A DNA stretch of 42,020 bases from Bacteroidota bacterium (GCA_021824565.1 JAKAKL010000087.1:1-42020), one strand, 5' to 3'. Numbered from the stretch's first letter, positions 30,966 through 38,806 are shown. Notes: generated by a model from the letters alone, not told the origin. A program made the numbers and translations.

Positions 30966-31111
30966 TTAGTTACGCTCTTTTTTTTATTTTTTAATAACCT
31001 GGCTATTTTCTTAGCCGCCTTATCAATATTCATAATGACTGCATCACCATGATATGCGGTATAACCCAGTGTCAAAGTTTGTCTCAATATGTTTTCAATT
31101 TGTTTTTTCAT
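30956..31111 (-). CDS. 51-aa basic hypothetical protein
   Basis: MKKQIENILRQTLTLGYTAY leads into a Lys/Arg-rich C-terminus (RLLKNKKKSVTK). The stop overlaps the start of the next gene by 10 bases and a gaag ribosome binding site lies 5 bases upstream, so it fits the packing of this operon. No family known. Confidence 0.45.
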   Translation of the reverse strand: MKKQIENILRQTLTLGYTAYHGDAVIMNIDKAAKKIARLLKNKKKSVTKCR

Positions 31112-31118
31112 TCTTCAA

Positions 31119-31322
31119 TTATTTAGACCTTATCCTAGCCTTTGCGCTTCTGAATTCTGCATTATATTCTTTTTGGGTTTCTTTCCATATAGCGTTAATA
31201 GATTTGAAGGGTTCCGTTCCAACTATCATTTGATAGCGTTTTTTATCCAATCTTTTCGCATGTCCTAATAATATAATTGCCTCAAAAGCGTTCTTAACTA
31301 TCTTCTTCGAAAAACTATCCAT
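31119..31322 (-). CDS. small basic hypothetical protein
   Basis: 67 aa, helical and basic (KKIVKNAFEAIILLGHAKRL, ending SAKARIRSK). Encoded after the minor head gene. No family recognised. A DNA- or RNA-binding role is possible from charge only. Confidence 0.5.
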   Translation of the reverse strand: MDSFSKKIVKNAFEAIILLGHAKRLDKKRYQMIVGTEPFKSINAIWKETQKEYNAEFRSAKARIRSK

Positions 31323-31399
31323 ATCATCCTCATTAAAAAGTTTTTAATTTATTCATTTTTCAATCATGTAAATCATTTAATCAAGCAAGGTTCAGACTA

Positions 31400-32125
31400 T
31401 TAATAAAATGGATCCGGCTCAGTATCATGGTAACAATGCCAGCCGCCGCCGTATTCGCTAACCGGCTTCAACTGTTTCGGACCGTTATCCATCGCGTCTA
31501 ATTCTTCTTTTGTCCAACGCTTCCCGGCTTTAGCTTTTTCAAGCATGTTCAAGCAAAAATTTCTTGTATTTTTTCTTGTGAAACCCACATAATCGAAATA
31601 AAGCACTTCAGCAATTCGCGCCTTTTCAATTTTTAAGACTCTCCCATATTGCTTAATCTTTGTTACCGCGATTGTATCGGCATAAGAAGAAACTGCATCG
31701 CCCGCTGTTGATATTTGTTGAGCAAATTCTTTTCTCGAAAGATCATTCGCTAAGCCTTCTCGGATTGTTTTAACTAATTTCTTTTCAACAGCCGGTTCGA
31801 ACTGTCCGAGATAGCCTTGAGTTGCTTTTTCAATCGCGACAACCTTTGTAAAATTTTTCTGTATATCAATCCCAAGCCCGGAATAAAGGTCATTAACGAT
31901 GTTTAATGTTTTATTAAAGTCCTTAAAAATTTGCAATGAATATTCCGCAAACGGCTGCGGCGTAACCCATTGAATAAATCTCTTTATCTCCGCAGCATCC
32001 GCGGTTGGATTCTTGGTAAAATAATCAATCACCTTCGCTTCGATAATTGAAAAGAATTCCTTTGAATCAACTTTGTTCATCAGCTCTCTAATCTGCCTTT
32101 GATATTCCATCCACGTTGCAGCCAT
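31400..32125 (-). CDS. minor head protein, SPP1 gp7 / Mu gpF-like
   Basis: 241 aa. The C-terminal part has the gp7/gpF signature: a helix with YADTIAVTKIKQYGRVLKIE, FDYVGFTRKNTRNFCLNML (Cys), GKRWTKEELDAMDNG and the end motif VSEYGGGWHCYHDTEPDP, matching the family pattern of a Cys-containing loop and a Trp/His/Pro ending. These proteins are internal head components near the portal. Unusually the gene is in the early block on the minus strand, 5.6 kb away from the portal and opposite in direction. It overlaps the zinc-ribbon gene by one base. Confidence 0.8.
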   Translation of the reverse strand: MAATWMEYQRQIRELMNKVDSKEFFSIIEAKVIDYFTKNPTADAAEIKRFIQWVTPQPFAEYSLQIFKDFNKTLNIVNDLYSGLGIDIQKNFTKVVAIEKATQGYLGQFEPAVEKKLVKTIREGLANDLSRKEFAQQISTAGDAVSSYADTIAVTKIKQYGRVLKIEKARIAEVLYFDYVGFTRKNTRNFCLNMLEKAKAGKRWTKEELDAMDNGPKQLKPVSEYGGGWHCYHDTEPDPFY

Positions 32126-32409
32126 CAGTCATTCTCAAATAATGTTTTGTTCAAACGCGCCCTCTGAGAAACTTTTTTATGTCTCGCCAATTCTTCTTTA
32201 TAATTTTCCACAAGTTCCATTATCTTCAATCCGCGTACCTCAAGCTCTCTGTTAAATTCTTCCTTCGATTCAAAATAATATCCGCACTGCAAGCAAATTA
32301 TTCTTCTCAGATTTAATTTCGGAAATGATTCTTTGCCGAGCACCTTTAACGGTGAATTGCAATCTAGAGTCGGCTCAAATTTGATATTCTTGCAGCGCGG
32401 ACATACCAT
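32125..32409 (-). CDS. zinc-ribbon protein
   Basis: 94 aa with two CxxC pairs (MVCPRCKN near residue 3-6 and IICLQCGYYF at about 38-41) that can bind one zinc ion, then a charged helical tail (REEL..., VSQRARLNK). No further family. Overlaps the minor head gene by one base and the next zinc protein by one base, so it is part of one transcript. Confidence 0.65.
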   Translation of the reverse strand: MVCPRCKNIKFEPTLDCNSPLKVLGKESFPKLNLRRIICLQCGYYFESKEEFNRELEVRGLKIMELVENYKEELARHKKVSQRARLNKTLFEND

Positions 32410-32615
32410 CAGCTAACCTTTTTTAATGATCTTAAAAATTCTTCTTCACTTTCTCCCTTGTCTAAACTTTTCTGCAACTGAATTGTTTCCGGATCGCAAT
32501 GCGAGCAAAGGTCATCCTCCACCCACCAGCAGAATCCCATGTCCTCATTAAAACATGCGCTCTCATCGCTGCACCCGCAAACCCGGCATATCCTTTTTTG
32601 TTTTATATTTTTCAT
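32409..32615 (-). CDS. small Cys-rich phage protein
   Basis: 68 aa with CRVCGCSDESACFNEDMGFC and WWVEDDLCSHC, at least five cysteines in a pattern common in small phage proteins of unknown function (CRxCGCxxxxAC...CxW...DLCxxC). Probably zinc binding. A good ribosome binding site (agaaggaagtgcc) precedes the ATG. Confidence 0.7.
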   Translation of the reverse strand: MKNIKQKRICRVCGCSDESACFNEDMGFCWWVEDDLCSHCDPETIQLQKSLDKGESEEEFLRSLKKVS

Positions 32616-32693
32616 TTGGCACTTCCTTCTAAATTTTTAATCCTGTTAATCCTTAAATCCTGAGAATCACAGCCTGTCCCGGGTTGCGGGAGT

Positions 32694-33650
32694 TCAGACA
32701 GCCTCCCCAAACTCAACTTTCCTTCCTGAACTCTTCTGCTGAAGCTTCTCCAAAGCTTTCCTCACAATTTCCGACTGCGGGTGATCCGGATTATTCAAAA
32801 CATCATGAACGGTTGTCCTGCCGATACCGGCTTCCTCAGCAATTTCTTTAAGCGAAAAATCCATTGCTTCCTTCAGCTCCCGGATAGTCGGCTTTATTAC
32901 TTCGCCGTCCAGCACTTTCTTTCCGGCTCTGCGTGCTTCTTCCATCTTCAAACCAACATAGTACACTATCTGTAAAGGTGATTTACAAATAGCTGCTATC
33001 CGTTTTCTCGCCTCGTCTGTAATTGCATCTCTAAAAACCGATTTGATATATTTAATGCGTTGGTCAATCTTCATCCAGCCTTCGCCTTCGTTAAGCTGTA
33101 AGGTTTGACATCTCCAAAGCACTTCCTGTCTGCTTTCTATCTTCGCCAGTAGTTCAGGATGCCCGGTAATAATAACAGAGAACAATGGGCCGATTCCGTT
33201 GAAAGTAGCTTCGCGTAATTCCTTTAATGCTCTAAATGTATTTGCATGTATGCGGTGTCCTTCGTTTATCAAAACGGAAATAAACTTTTTCTCATTCACA
33301 TGCTTAGCGCCTACGATTCTTGTAAGCTGTCGGCTTCTGGCTTCAAGATCTCTTTTCGGCGATTCATTCGAAAGGTCATATATCATCGCGTTAATGATTG
33401 AGGAAATGTCCAGCTTCTCTTTATAATAATTTTGAACATTAACAAAAATTGTATCTTTCTGTTTTTCTTCAATCGCCTGTGTATGCAGAACATTCTTACC
33501 CATTCCTTTATCGCCGATAACCACCAACATTTGATTTTGTTCAATCGCGTCAACAATATCATTCTTAAAATTTTCGCAAGTGTTATCCCAAAAGAAACCT
33601 TGCTTTTCCAAACCGAATTGTCTTAATAGACTTTTTCTAATTTCTATCAT
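32694..33650 (-). CDS. MuB-like transposition ATPase
   Basis: An AAA+ ATPase that delivers target DNA to the transposase. 318 aa from ATG 33650, chosen because aaggaaggt lies 5 bases upstream and the longer frame overlaps the 53-aa ORF. The AAA domain has a P-loop GDKGMGKN (residues 46-53) with Asn in place of Ser/Thr and a Walker B-like SVLINEGH, and sensor-type ITGHPE follows. The C-terminal part carries a helix-turn-helix (EIAEEAGIGRTTVHDVL), while MuB itself has its HTH at the N-terminus. It lies downstream of MuA. Confidence 0.9.
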   Translation of the reverse strand: MIEIRKSLLRQFGLEKQGFFWDNTCENFKNDIVDAIEQNQMLVVIGDKGMGKNVLHTQAIEEKQKDTIFVNVQNYYKEKLDISSIINAMIYDLSNESPKRDLEARSRQLTRIVGAKHVNEKKFISVLINEGHRIHANTFRALKELREATFNGIGPLFSVIITGHPELLAKIESRQEVLWRCQTLQLNEGEGWMKIDQRIKYIKSVFRDAITDEARKRIAAICKSPLQIVYYVGLKMEEARRAGKKVLDGEVIKPTIRELKEAMDFSLKEIAEEAGIGRTTVHDVLNNPDHPQSEIVRKALEKLQQKSSGRKVEFGEAV

Positions 33651-33663
33651 TTGGCACCTTCCT

Positions 33664-33825
33664 TTAGTTGTCATCCCGGACTTGATCCGGGATCTGTTTT
33701 AATTCATTTATTAATTCTTTCCAGTTCCACTGACTATGAACATGCAGCAGAACAGCCGCCAGCATCAACACCACTTCCGGCGGCTGCTTCCTTAATTCAA
33801 TTACTATCTCATCAATCAATTCCAT
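33664..33825 (-). CDS. 53-aa hypothetical protein
   Basis: A small ORF between the DUF3164 gene and MuB with a hydrophobic centre (VVLMLAAVLLHVHS) and a C-terminus that comes from the gtcatcccg palindrome (33670-33694). The MuB ATG at 33650 follows its stop by 14 bases. No family recognised. Confidence 0.4.
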   Translation of the reverse strand: MELIDEIVIELRKQPPEVVLMLAAVLLHVHSQWNWKELINELKQIPDQVRDDN

Positions 33826-33845
33826 TTTTGCTCTTGAACTTAAAC

Positions 33846-34493
33846 TTACTCTTGAACTTGGACTTCTTCTTCTTTACCGGCGCTGGAAAAATTCAAATTC
33901 AAAGTTTTCCATTTTGCATTTTGATTTACGCGCTCCTGAAGAATAATATATTGCCTTTTGCCGATGGGCGTTTCGGATTTACTAAGCAGATCCATTGCCT
34001 CAACCCATTCCGGATCGTTGATCTCATATTGCTTTAGCGCCCTTAAATCCGTTACGTTAACAAGTCCTTCTTTATTCGTCTTAAACAATTCATCAACAAC
34101 TTGTTTTAAAAATGGATGAGCATTCTGTCCCCATTTTTTTAAGCAGCTTTTTATCTTTGCTTCCGCAAGCTGCCGCGTATCATCAAGCTGGATAATATCG
34201 TTTGTCTTAATGACAACACGTTTCGTGTTCGCATAGTTCGAAAGAGTTAAATTATTTAGATCCTCGACCTTTTCGGATTTATGATATTTTCTCCAGAACT
34301 TTTGAAAACTGTTTACGTCGTCAAAGATTTTTTCTTTGGCAATATTCATTTTGCTTTCAAAAGATTTCGCCTTGCCGAATATCTTATCGACAACGCGATC
34401 TCGTTTAAGATGATCCTTTCTTACCATCTCAACCGGCACTTCATTACCGCGGCTGTTAATCATAACCTTGCCGCTGAATTCTTTCTTAACCAT
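33846..34493 (-). CDS. DUF3164 family protein (Mu-like early gene)
   Basis: 215 aa from ATG 34493. The frame is open to 34670 but its upstream part overlaps the preceding gene, and aaggag lies 7 bases before this ATG. The DUF3164 pattern is clear: N-terminal SGKVMINSRGNEVPVEMVRK and DRVVDKIFGKAKSF, followed by a long helical region, a central TRQLAEAKIKSCLKKWG, and the C-terminal beta-alpha end PIGKRQYIILQERV. DUF3164 proteins sit near MuA/MuB in transposable phages. Their role is not known. Confidence 0.85.
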   Translation of the reverse strand: MVKKEFSGKVMINSRGNEVPVEMVRKDHLKRDRVVDKIFGKAKSFESKMNIAKEKIFDDVNSFQKFWRKYHKSEKVEDLNNLTLSNYANTKRVVIKTNDIIQLDDTRQLAEAKIKSCLKKWGQNAHPFLKQVVDELFKTNKEGLVNVTDLRALKQYEINDPEWVEAMDLLSKSETPIGKRQYIILQERVNQNAKWKTLNLNFSSAGKEEEVQVQE

Positions 34494-34746
34494 TTGCCGA
34501 CTCCTTAATTTTATAATTTGACATTTCGCTATATAATCTCTCAATCTCTGCTTTGCGGACAACATTGATCGTATGGTATAATTCAATTTTTTCTTTATTG
34601 TCTTCGTGGAAATTCGCGTTGCTGTTATCCGCTTGCAGCTCTTTATAAATATCCTGAGCATATAGATCAAGAGCCTCGACTTCCGTAATCGCCTCGGGAT
34701 GTTTTCCCTTCGCAGTTCTAATGAGTTCTTTTGTTATTATTGTCAT
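34486..34746 (-). CDS. small early protein between MuA and DUF3164
   Basis: 86 aa, helical and charged (KGKHPEAITEVEALDLYAQD, then KIELYHTINVVRKAEIERLY). The stop overlaps the DUF3164 start by 8 bases, so translation is coupled. No family known. The position matches the small uncharacterised genes between A and B-type genes in Mu-like phages. Confidence 0.65.
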   Translation of the reverse strand: MTIITKELIRTAKGKHPEAITEVEALDLYAQDIYKELQADNSNANFHEDNKEKIELYHTINVVRKAEIERLYSEMSNYKIKESANG

Positions 34747-34785
34747 GACACTTTTCCTTTCAAATAATTTTTAATTTTTAATTAT

Positions 34786-36360
34786 TTAAGCTTCCGCTGC
34801 CTTGTTGAATATATAGCTCAGCAAATCATCTATATATTTTTTCTTTCTTCCTTCTTCAGTAGTAATCATTTCATCAAACACATCCGCATAGCTCTCATAT
34901 GTTCCCTCGCCTCTATCCTCAAGCCTCTTGCCAATGTACACCTTCGCTTCATATTCGCTTTCAAAACATTCCTCAGCAATAGCTTCATCAAACTTCGTAA
35001 CCGGCTCAAACTTCTTAACCCGCGGCTTCAAATACTTTATTTTGCTGACTTCTGACTTCTGACTTCTCACTTCTTCTTTCACTTCCGTCTCCACCGCTTG
35101 CCTGTAAGTAGCCTTCTCGCGGTGTTCATAATCGCCAAGCTCCACATAGCCTTTTGTCGCCTTCAAAATAACCGGTTTAGAATATTCCTCAATCAACTCA
35201 CCGACAACCTCACCGTGCAGATTCTTATAAGCCCTAACCCGCTTGCCGATCCAGTTGGCTGGACATTGATACGGCTCATTATTAATCGAGATTAAACACG
35301 TATTCAAAACGGTGCGCTCCCACGGCTTGGCGATTACCTCTCTCAGATCGACTTCAATTTCCCTCGGCGGATTTGCGGCAATGCTTGTTAGGTAAGCATG
35401 CCCGCGCGTGTAGCTCTTTAACGGATGCTGCCATTCCAAAAGCTTAACCATAAAATCAAAAAGCAGTTCATTATATTCTTGAAGATAAATTGTTTTGCCT
35501 TCGCCCATCTTAATTGCCGTAGGCAGTTCAAAGCGCTGCCATAGCATCTTCCAGCCGCTTTCTCTTTTTTGTATGCCGCGTTTTTTGTATGGCTGGGAAA
35601 GTTCACTTTTAATTTCTAATTTTTCTAAGAGCGCTTTAACGGATGCGTCTTTTATAAAGCTTCCGTTATCTGTCTTTAAAGTTTCGGGCAAATATTTTAA
35701 CGGCAGTTCATCTTCTTCCCGGGTGTAAGCGTAATTCAAAAATTCAATTCCAAGTAAAACAGATTCGCCGGTGGCTGCATAAGCTTTTGCGGCGCTTACA
35801 CGGCTGTGCGCGTCTGTAATGCCTACAATCCATGTTCTAAATCTGTGGTCATCCATTTTGTAATAAAGAGATTTGCCGGAAACTTTTAGAAGATAATCTG
35901 ATTTCGAATTGTCGTATTTATAAATCTGAAAATATTTGGACCTTGTAAAATCAAGTTGATGCTGCTGGTTTGCGTAGCCCGCTTCCACTCTTACTATCGG
36001 ATCGCGCTGCCTGTAGCCCATCTCATTCAATCTTCGGTTCACCGTAGATTGCTTCAGTAATTCCGCGCCTGGTAAATTCTTCTCTTGAGCAATCTCGATG
36101 CAGATATCGGTTGCAAGCTCTCTCTCATCCAGCCCGATAAGCATGCCGCGTGTTTTTATTTTAGCAATTTCATGTATCAGATTTTCCGGGATCTTCTTTT
36201 CGCGTATCACCGTTTTTTTCGGTCCAACTTTTCTCCTAATCTCCCGGTAAATTGTATGCTTGCTTATATTATAAATGCTCGCATACTGTTCGATTAATTT
36301 CCCCCGTGCACCTTTCGGTGCGGCACTCAATTCAGCGTTTATCTTCATAAAATCTATCAT
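34786..36360 (-). CDS. MuA-like DDE transposase
   Basis: The transposase that cuts and joins the phage ends, 524 aa. An N-terminal helix-turn-helix (about 20-45, QYASIYNISKHTIYREIRR) is followed by a second HTH region, then the rve catalytic core: D137 in HQLDFTRS, D231 in LKTDNGSF and E267 in IQKRES, with exactly 35 residues between D231 and E267 (DD35E). A Mu-C-like beta domain follows (GKRVRAYKNLHGEVVGELIE). The in-frame repeat RSQKSEVSK (35045-35075) lies in the linker before the C-terminal region. MuB and GemA-like genes are on either side. Confidence 0.95.
   Translation of the reverse strand: MIDFMKINAELSAAPKGARGKLIEQYASIYNISKHTIYREIRRKVGPKKTVIREKKIPENLIHEIAKIKTRGMLIGLDERELATDICIEIAQEKNLPGAELLKQSTVNRRLNEMGYRQRDPIVRVEAGYANQQHQLDFTRSKYFQIYKYDNSKSDYLLKVSGKSLYYKMDDHRFRTWIVGITDAHSRVSAAKAYAATGESVLLGIEFLNYAYTREEDELPLKYLPETLKTDNGSFIKDASVKALLEKLEIKSELSQPYKKRGIQKRESGWKMLWQRFELPTAIKMGEGKTIYLQEYNELLFDFMVKLLEWQHPLKSYTRGHAYLTSIAANPPREIEVDLREVIAKPWERTVLNTCLISINNEPYQCPANWIGKRVRAYKNLHGEVVGELIEEYSKPVILKATKGYVELGDYEHREKATYRQAVETEVKEEVRSQKSEVSKIKYLKPRVKKFEPVTKFDEAIAEECFESEYEAKVYIGKRLEDRGEGTYESYADVFDEMITTEEGRKKKYIDDLLSYIFNKAAEA
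35045..35075 (-). repeat. in-frame SQKSEVS-type repeat in MuA
   Basis: On the coding strand this is three tcagaagtcagaagt-like units encoding EVRSQKSEVSK within MuA. The same unit occurs in the endolysin and gemA in the same frame. Confidence 0.8.
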
Positions 36361-36929
36361 GTGTTTTTTGTTTCTGATTGAGTTAATAAATTTTTTAATT
36401 GTTTGTTTGGCATTTTGTTCAAGGCATTATATTTTGCCTGATCTCCGATTGCCAGTATGCGCTGCATCCCGACGATAACTTTTCCGGCTTCATAATTCAT
36501 CAGCATTTGTACTGCTTTCTGTTTGCCGGTCTGCTTAAAAATAAAACCCAACAATCTTTTGTTGCTGTCTTCTGACTTCTGACTTCTGTCTTCCGATTCA
36601 TTCCATTGCAATAAATTTTCAAGAATCGAAATCCGTTCCGCCTGCATTGGAGTAAGATGATGCTGATACCCGCGCTCTCCGGTTCCATAATATTTTTTCT
36701 TTGCCACATCCCCGGTCGCTGAGTGTTTTTCTGCCTCAGCAGAAAAACGTATCGAAGCGACCGACTTAGAAAGATGCTTAATAAAATCCCCCGCCATCTT
36801 CGAAGAAAAATTCTTATCCGTTGTTGAATTGACTCCATACCGCGAAAGATTCATCCGGTAATTTTCATCATCAAGATGTAGTTTCGATTTTAAAGTGTGT
36901 ATCGCTTTTATCTGTGCTGTCGATGCCAT
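36357..36929 (-). CDS. GemA-like protein (Mu gp16, DUF1018)
   Basis: 190 aa. GemA modulates host gene expression and DNA supercoiling in Mu. It has the family start QIKAIHTLKSKLHLDDENYR, a HTH-like segment and the C-terminal motifs LLGFIFKQTGKQKAVQMLMN and RILAIGDQAKYNALN. The end overlaps the MuA start by 4 bases. Two inserted in-frame repeats are evident: the composite palindrome encoding VASIRFSAEAEKHSATG (36714-36762) and the RSQKSED unit (36565-36596). Without them the protein would be close to the normal family size. Confidence 0.9.
   Translation of the reverse strand: MASTAQIKAIHTLKSKLHLDDENYRMNLSRYGVNSTTDKNFSSKMAGDFIKHLSKSVASIRFSAEAEKHSATGDVAKKKYYGTGERGYQHHLTPMQAERISILENLLQWNESEDRSQKSEDSNKRLLGFIFKQTGKQKAVQMLMNYEAGKVIVGMQRILAIGDQAKYNALNKMPNKQLKNLLTQSETKNT
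36565..36596 (-). repeat. in-frame SQKSEVS-type repeat in gemA
   Basis: On the coding strand, tcagaagtcagaagt-like units encode EDRSQKSED. It is the third copy in the window. Confidence 0.8.
36714..36762 (-). repeat. composite palindrome inside gemA
   Basis: GGTCGCT (36714-36720) pairs with AGCGACC (36756-36762) around an inner hairpin, tttttctgc/gcagaaaaa. It shares ends and the ACGTATCGAAGC segment with the intergenic copy at 20082-20127 and is translated as part of GemA. Confidence 0.7.
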
Positions 36930-37115
36930 TTTATTTTCTTAAATATTTTATTCCAACATTCCACTACTCCAACACTCCATTTCCCTTATAAATCCCCCGG
37001 CTGTCAAACCAACCGGGGAACGGAGAGAAACATGAAAAATGCCGGTGTTATTAGCCTGCCGCGGCAAAGCGCAGCAAAGCCGGGAAGCGCCACCGCCGGC
37101 TGGGCGCCGCTCAGA

Positions 37116-38012
37116 TCATTCAAGGATGACCGTATCGTAAATACTTGAACAGCGTGAATGTACTTCGTCAATCCGTCTGATTAAATCCTGCACATCCCGG
37201 CGTATGCTTTCGGGATCTTCATCCGTAACGCCCGCCTTAACAAACGTTTCAACAAACTCATTTAGCAGCGCGCTTGCGTTGCTCAATCTTCTTTTCTTAT
37301 CCGCCAGCAGACTCGCCGTCGGGCCATATTGCATTTCAATCTCATCAATCTCTTCCTTCTTTGCCTGCAGTTTCTCAAAATCTTTTTCGATGGAATTTTT
37401 TTCTTCCTTAAGAAGCGCAACCTCTTCGGTTAGCTGGGAAATTTTCGATTTATATTTTTTAGTTGTTTCAGAAATTATTTTAGAAAGTTCCTTCGCACTT
37501 GCGTCCTTAATTTCCTCGATAAGCAATTCGTGATCGGCAACTTTAGTCTTACCTTCTTTGATCAAATCTTTGATGTTTTCATCTTCGAGTTTGGTAAGTT
37601 CATAAAGTTTTGCCATGCCTAATTGAGCCAATTCATTTGCGTTGAGATCATGCGACATTAATGTCGTGTTTTCTAAAGTATCACCCGAAGTGATTTGTAT
37701 AAGTCCATTACCCGTAAGAGATTTCGAAACGGCATCAAATTTGTTTGCAATTTGATATAACCTTTGCGCTTGTCTTATACCAAACGGAAGCATTGTTGAA
37801 CAATATTCGTCTTTGCTTCCGCAATTCAATCCCAAATAAAGTTTCTCATCAAATATTTTTTTGATAGAAACTGCCGAAATAAACGCCCCCATCAGCACTT
37901 GATTATGGACATAAGATGCAAGCCTCTGCGTCTCGTGTGTTACTTCAACAAACTGCCCGGTCTCCTGGTCCAAGATTGTTAGAGCATTTTCATTTTTCTT
38001 TTGCACTGCCAT
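37116..38012 (-). CDS. coiled-coil early protein
   Basis: 298 aa. The N-terminal third (about 1-105) contains a helical DNA-binding-like segment (FISAVSIKKIFDEKLYLGLN, then FGIRQAQRLYQIANKFD) of the DUF3102/KfrA style. The middle (about 160-235) is a long coiled coil (ISQLTEEVALLKEEKNSIEK). The C-terminus is charged. It is the largest gene upstream of gemA and may be a replication or partition helper. Ribosome binding site cggagaaaat, and the ATG overlaps the upstream stop (TAATG). Confidence 0.65.
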   Translation of the reverse strand: MAVQKKNENALTILDQETGQFVEVTHETQRLASYVHNQVLMGAFISAVSIKKIFDEKLYLGLNCGSKDEYCSTMLPFGIRQAQRLYQIANKFDAVSKSLTGNGLIQITSGDTLENTTLMSHDLNANELAQLGMAKLYELTKLEDENIKDLIKEGKTKVADHELLIEEIKDASAKELSKIISETTKKYKSKISQLTEEVALLKEEKNSIEKDFEKLQAKKEEIDEIEMQYGPTASLLADKKRRLSNASALLNEFVETFVKAGVTDEDPESIRRDVQDLIRRIDEVHSRCSSIYDTVILE

Positions 38013-38260
38013 TATATTTTCTCCGTATTATTTTTTAATAAATATTTTTCATCATTGCTGGGCACTGAGCTTGTCGAAGCGCCAATTATTTTTTCCTCAG
38101 CCTCTTCCTTCGAAGCAGACGTATGGTGATTAAAAGGCGAGCCGTAATGGAAACCTTTTTCATCTTCCCAACCAACCGGCGCCGCCTTCATCAAATGCAA
38201 AACATATAACGCAGATAAAGCACTGATGATTAAATAACAAAACACTATAGCCAATAACAT
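38012..38260 (-). CDS. small membrane protein
   Basis: 82 aa with one N-terminal membrane segment (about 2-24, LLAIVFCYLIISALSALYVL) and a soluble charged tail (VGWEDEKGFHYGSPFNHH). The in-frame dispersed repeat GASTSSV (38065-38080) is in the tail. It has a strong ribosome binding site (ggaggg). No family known. Confidence 0.6.
   Translation of the reverse strand: MLLAIVFCYLIISALSALYVLHLMKAAPVGWEDEKGFHYGSPFNHHTSASKEEAEEKIIGASTSSVPSNDEKYLLKNNTEKI
38065..38080 (-). repeat. in-frame ASTSSV-type repeat
   Basis: On the coding strand gcttcgacaagctcag encodes ASTSS. The same unit in the same frame is found at 15343-15358 and, with changes, at 19954-19969. An intergenic copy lies at 25748-25763. 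Confidence 0.7.
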
Positions 38261-38300
38261 ATTCCCTCCGTTGTTTTATTCATGCAATCATGCATTCATG

Positions 38301-38558
38301 CTATTTTAAAATCGCCTGTCTAGTTAACCCAAATTTTTCCGCAACCTTCTCTCCTGATTCAAATGAGAGAAAGAAATTTCTTAAGGCAAACTCATGATCT
38401 TCCGATTCAACCAATTTGGTTGAATTCTTTAAATTCAACCGTTTCCGGATTCGGCGGATTTGCCTGTCACTGCAATCAAGCCGCTTAGCAATCTCTGCTT
38501 GTGTAAAGCCTATTCCCAGCATCTCCGCCACGCGGACTTTATCAATTAATTTCGGCAC
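38301..38558 (-). CDS. HTH regulator (resolvase/Hin-type helix)
   Basis: 85 aa with two helix-turn-helix motifs: EMLGIGFTQAEIAKRLDCSD leading to RQIRRIRKRL, and GEKVAEKFGLTRQAILK at the C-terminus. Both are similar to small DNA-binding proteins of Mu-like early regions. It may regulate early transcription or host genes. Confidence 0.7.
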   Translation of the reverse strand: MPKLIDKVRVAEMLGIGFTQAEIAKRLDCSDRQIRRIRKRLNLKNSTKLVESEDHEFALRNFFLSFESGEKVAEKFGLTRQAILK

Positions 38559-38763
38559 GTTTATAACCTCCGGTAATTAGCAGGATGAACCATTCGCGGC
38601 GATGCGTCTTAAGCGAAAGTTCTTTGGAATAATTCAATTCAAAATCAGAAGGCGGGACTCCGTTGATAGCGCGTCCAAGCTGTCTTCGCATATATAATTC
38701 CCGCCTCATCTGTTTCCTGTTCAATCGTAATGCATGTAAAATTATTTTAGATTTGTTACTCAT
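38542..38763 (-). CDS. small basic early protein
   Basis: 73 aa from ATG 38763, chosen by the gggagaaaaaaat ribosome binding site. The longer frame contains a dispersed repeat (fdgrwemehgrw-type) that does not look coding. Basic N-terminal half (LRLNRKQMRRELYMRRQLGR). It overlaps the HTH gene by 17 bases. No family known. Confidence 0.55.
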   Translation of the reverse strand: MSNKSKIILHALRLNRKQMRRELYMRRQLGRAINGVPPSDFELNYSKELSLKTHRREWFILLITGGYKRAEIN

Positions 38764-38806
38764 TATTTTTTTCTCCCATCTTCCATGTTCCATTTCCCAT
38801 CTTCCA

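Noticed and set aside
35495-35728. Plus-strand ORFs within MuA
   Set aside because: Antisense to the conserved DDE core, no ribosome binding sites, no recognisable product.
37032-37148. Plus-strand 38-aa ORF with a gagag ribosome binding site between gemA and the coiled-coil gene
   Set aside because: It is GC-rich, palindrome-containing, overlaps the convergent gene end and has no recognisable product; the stretch 36930-37115 looks like dispersed repeats instead.
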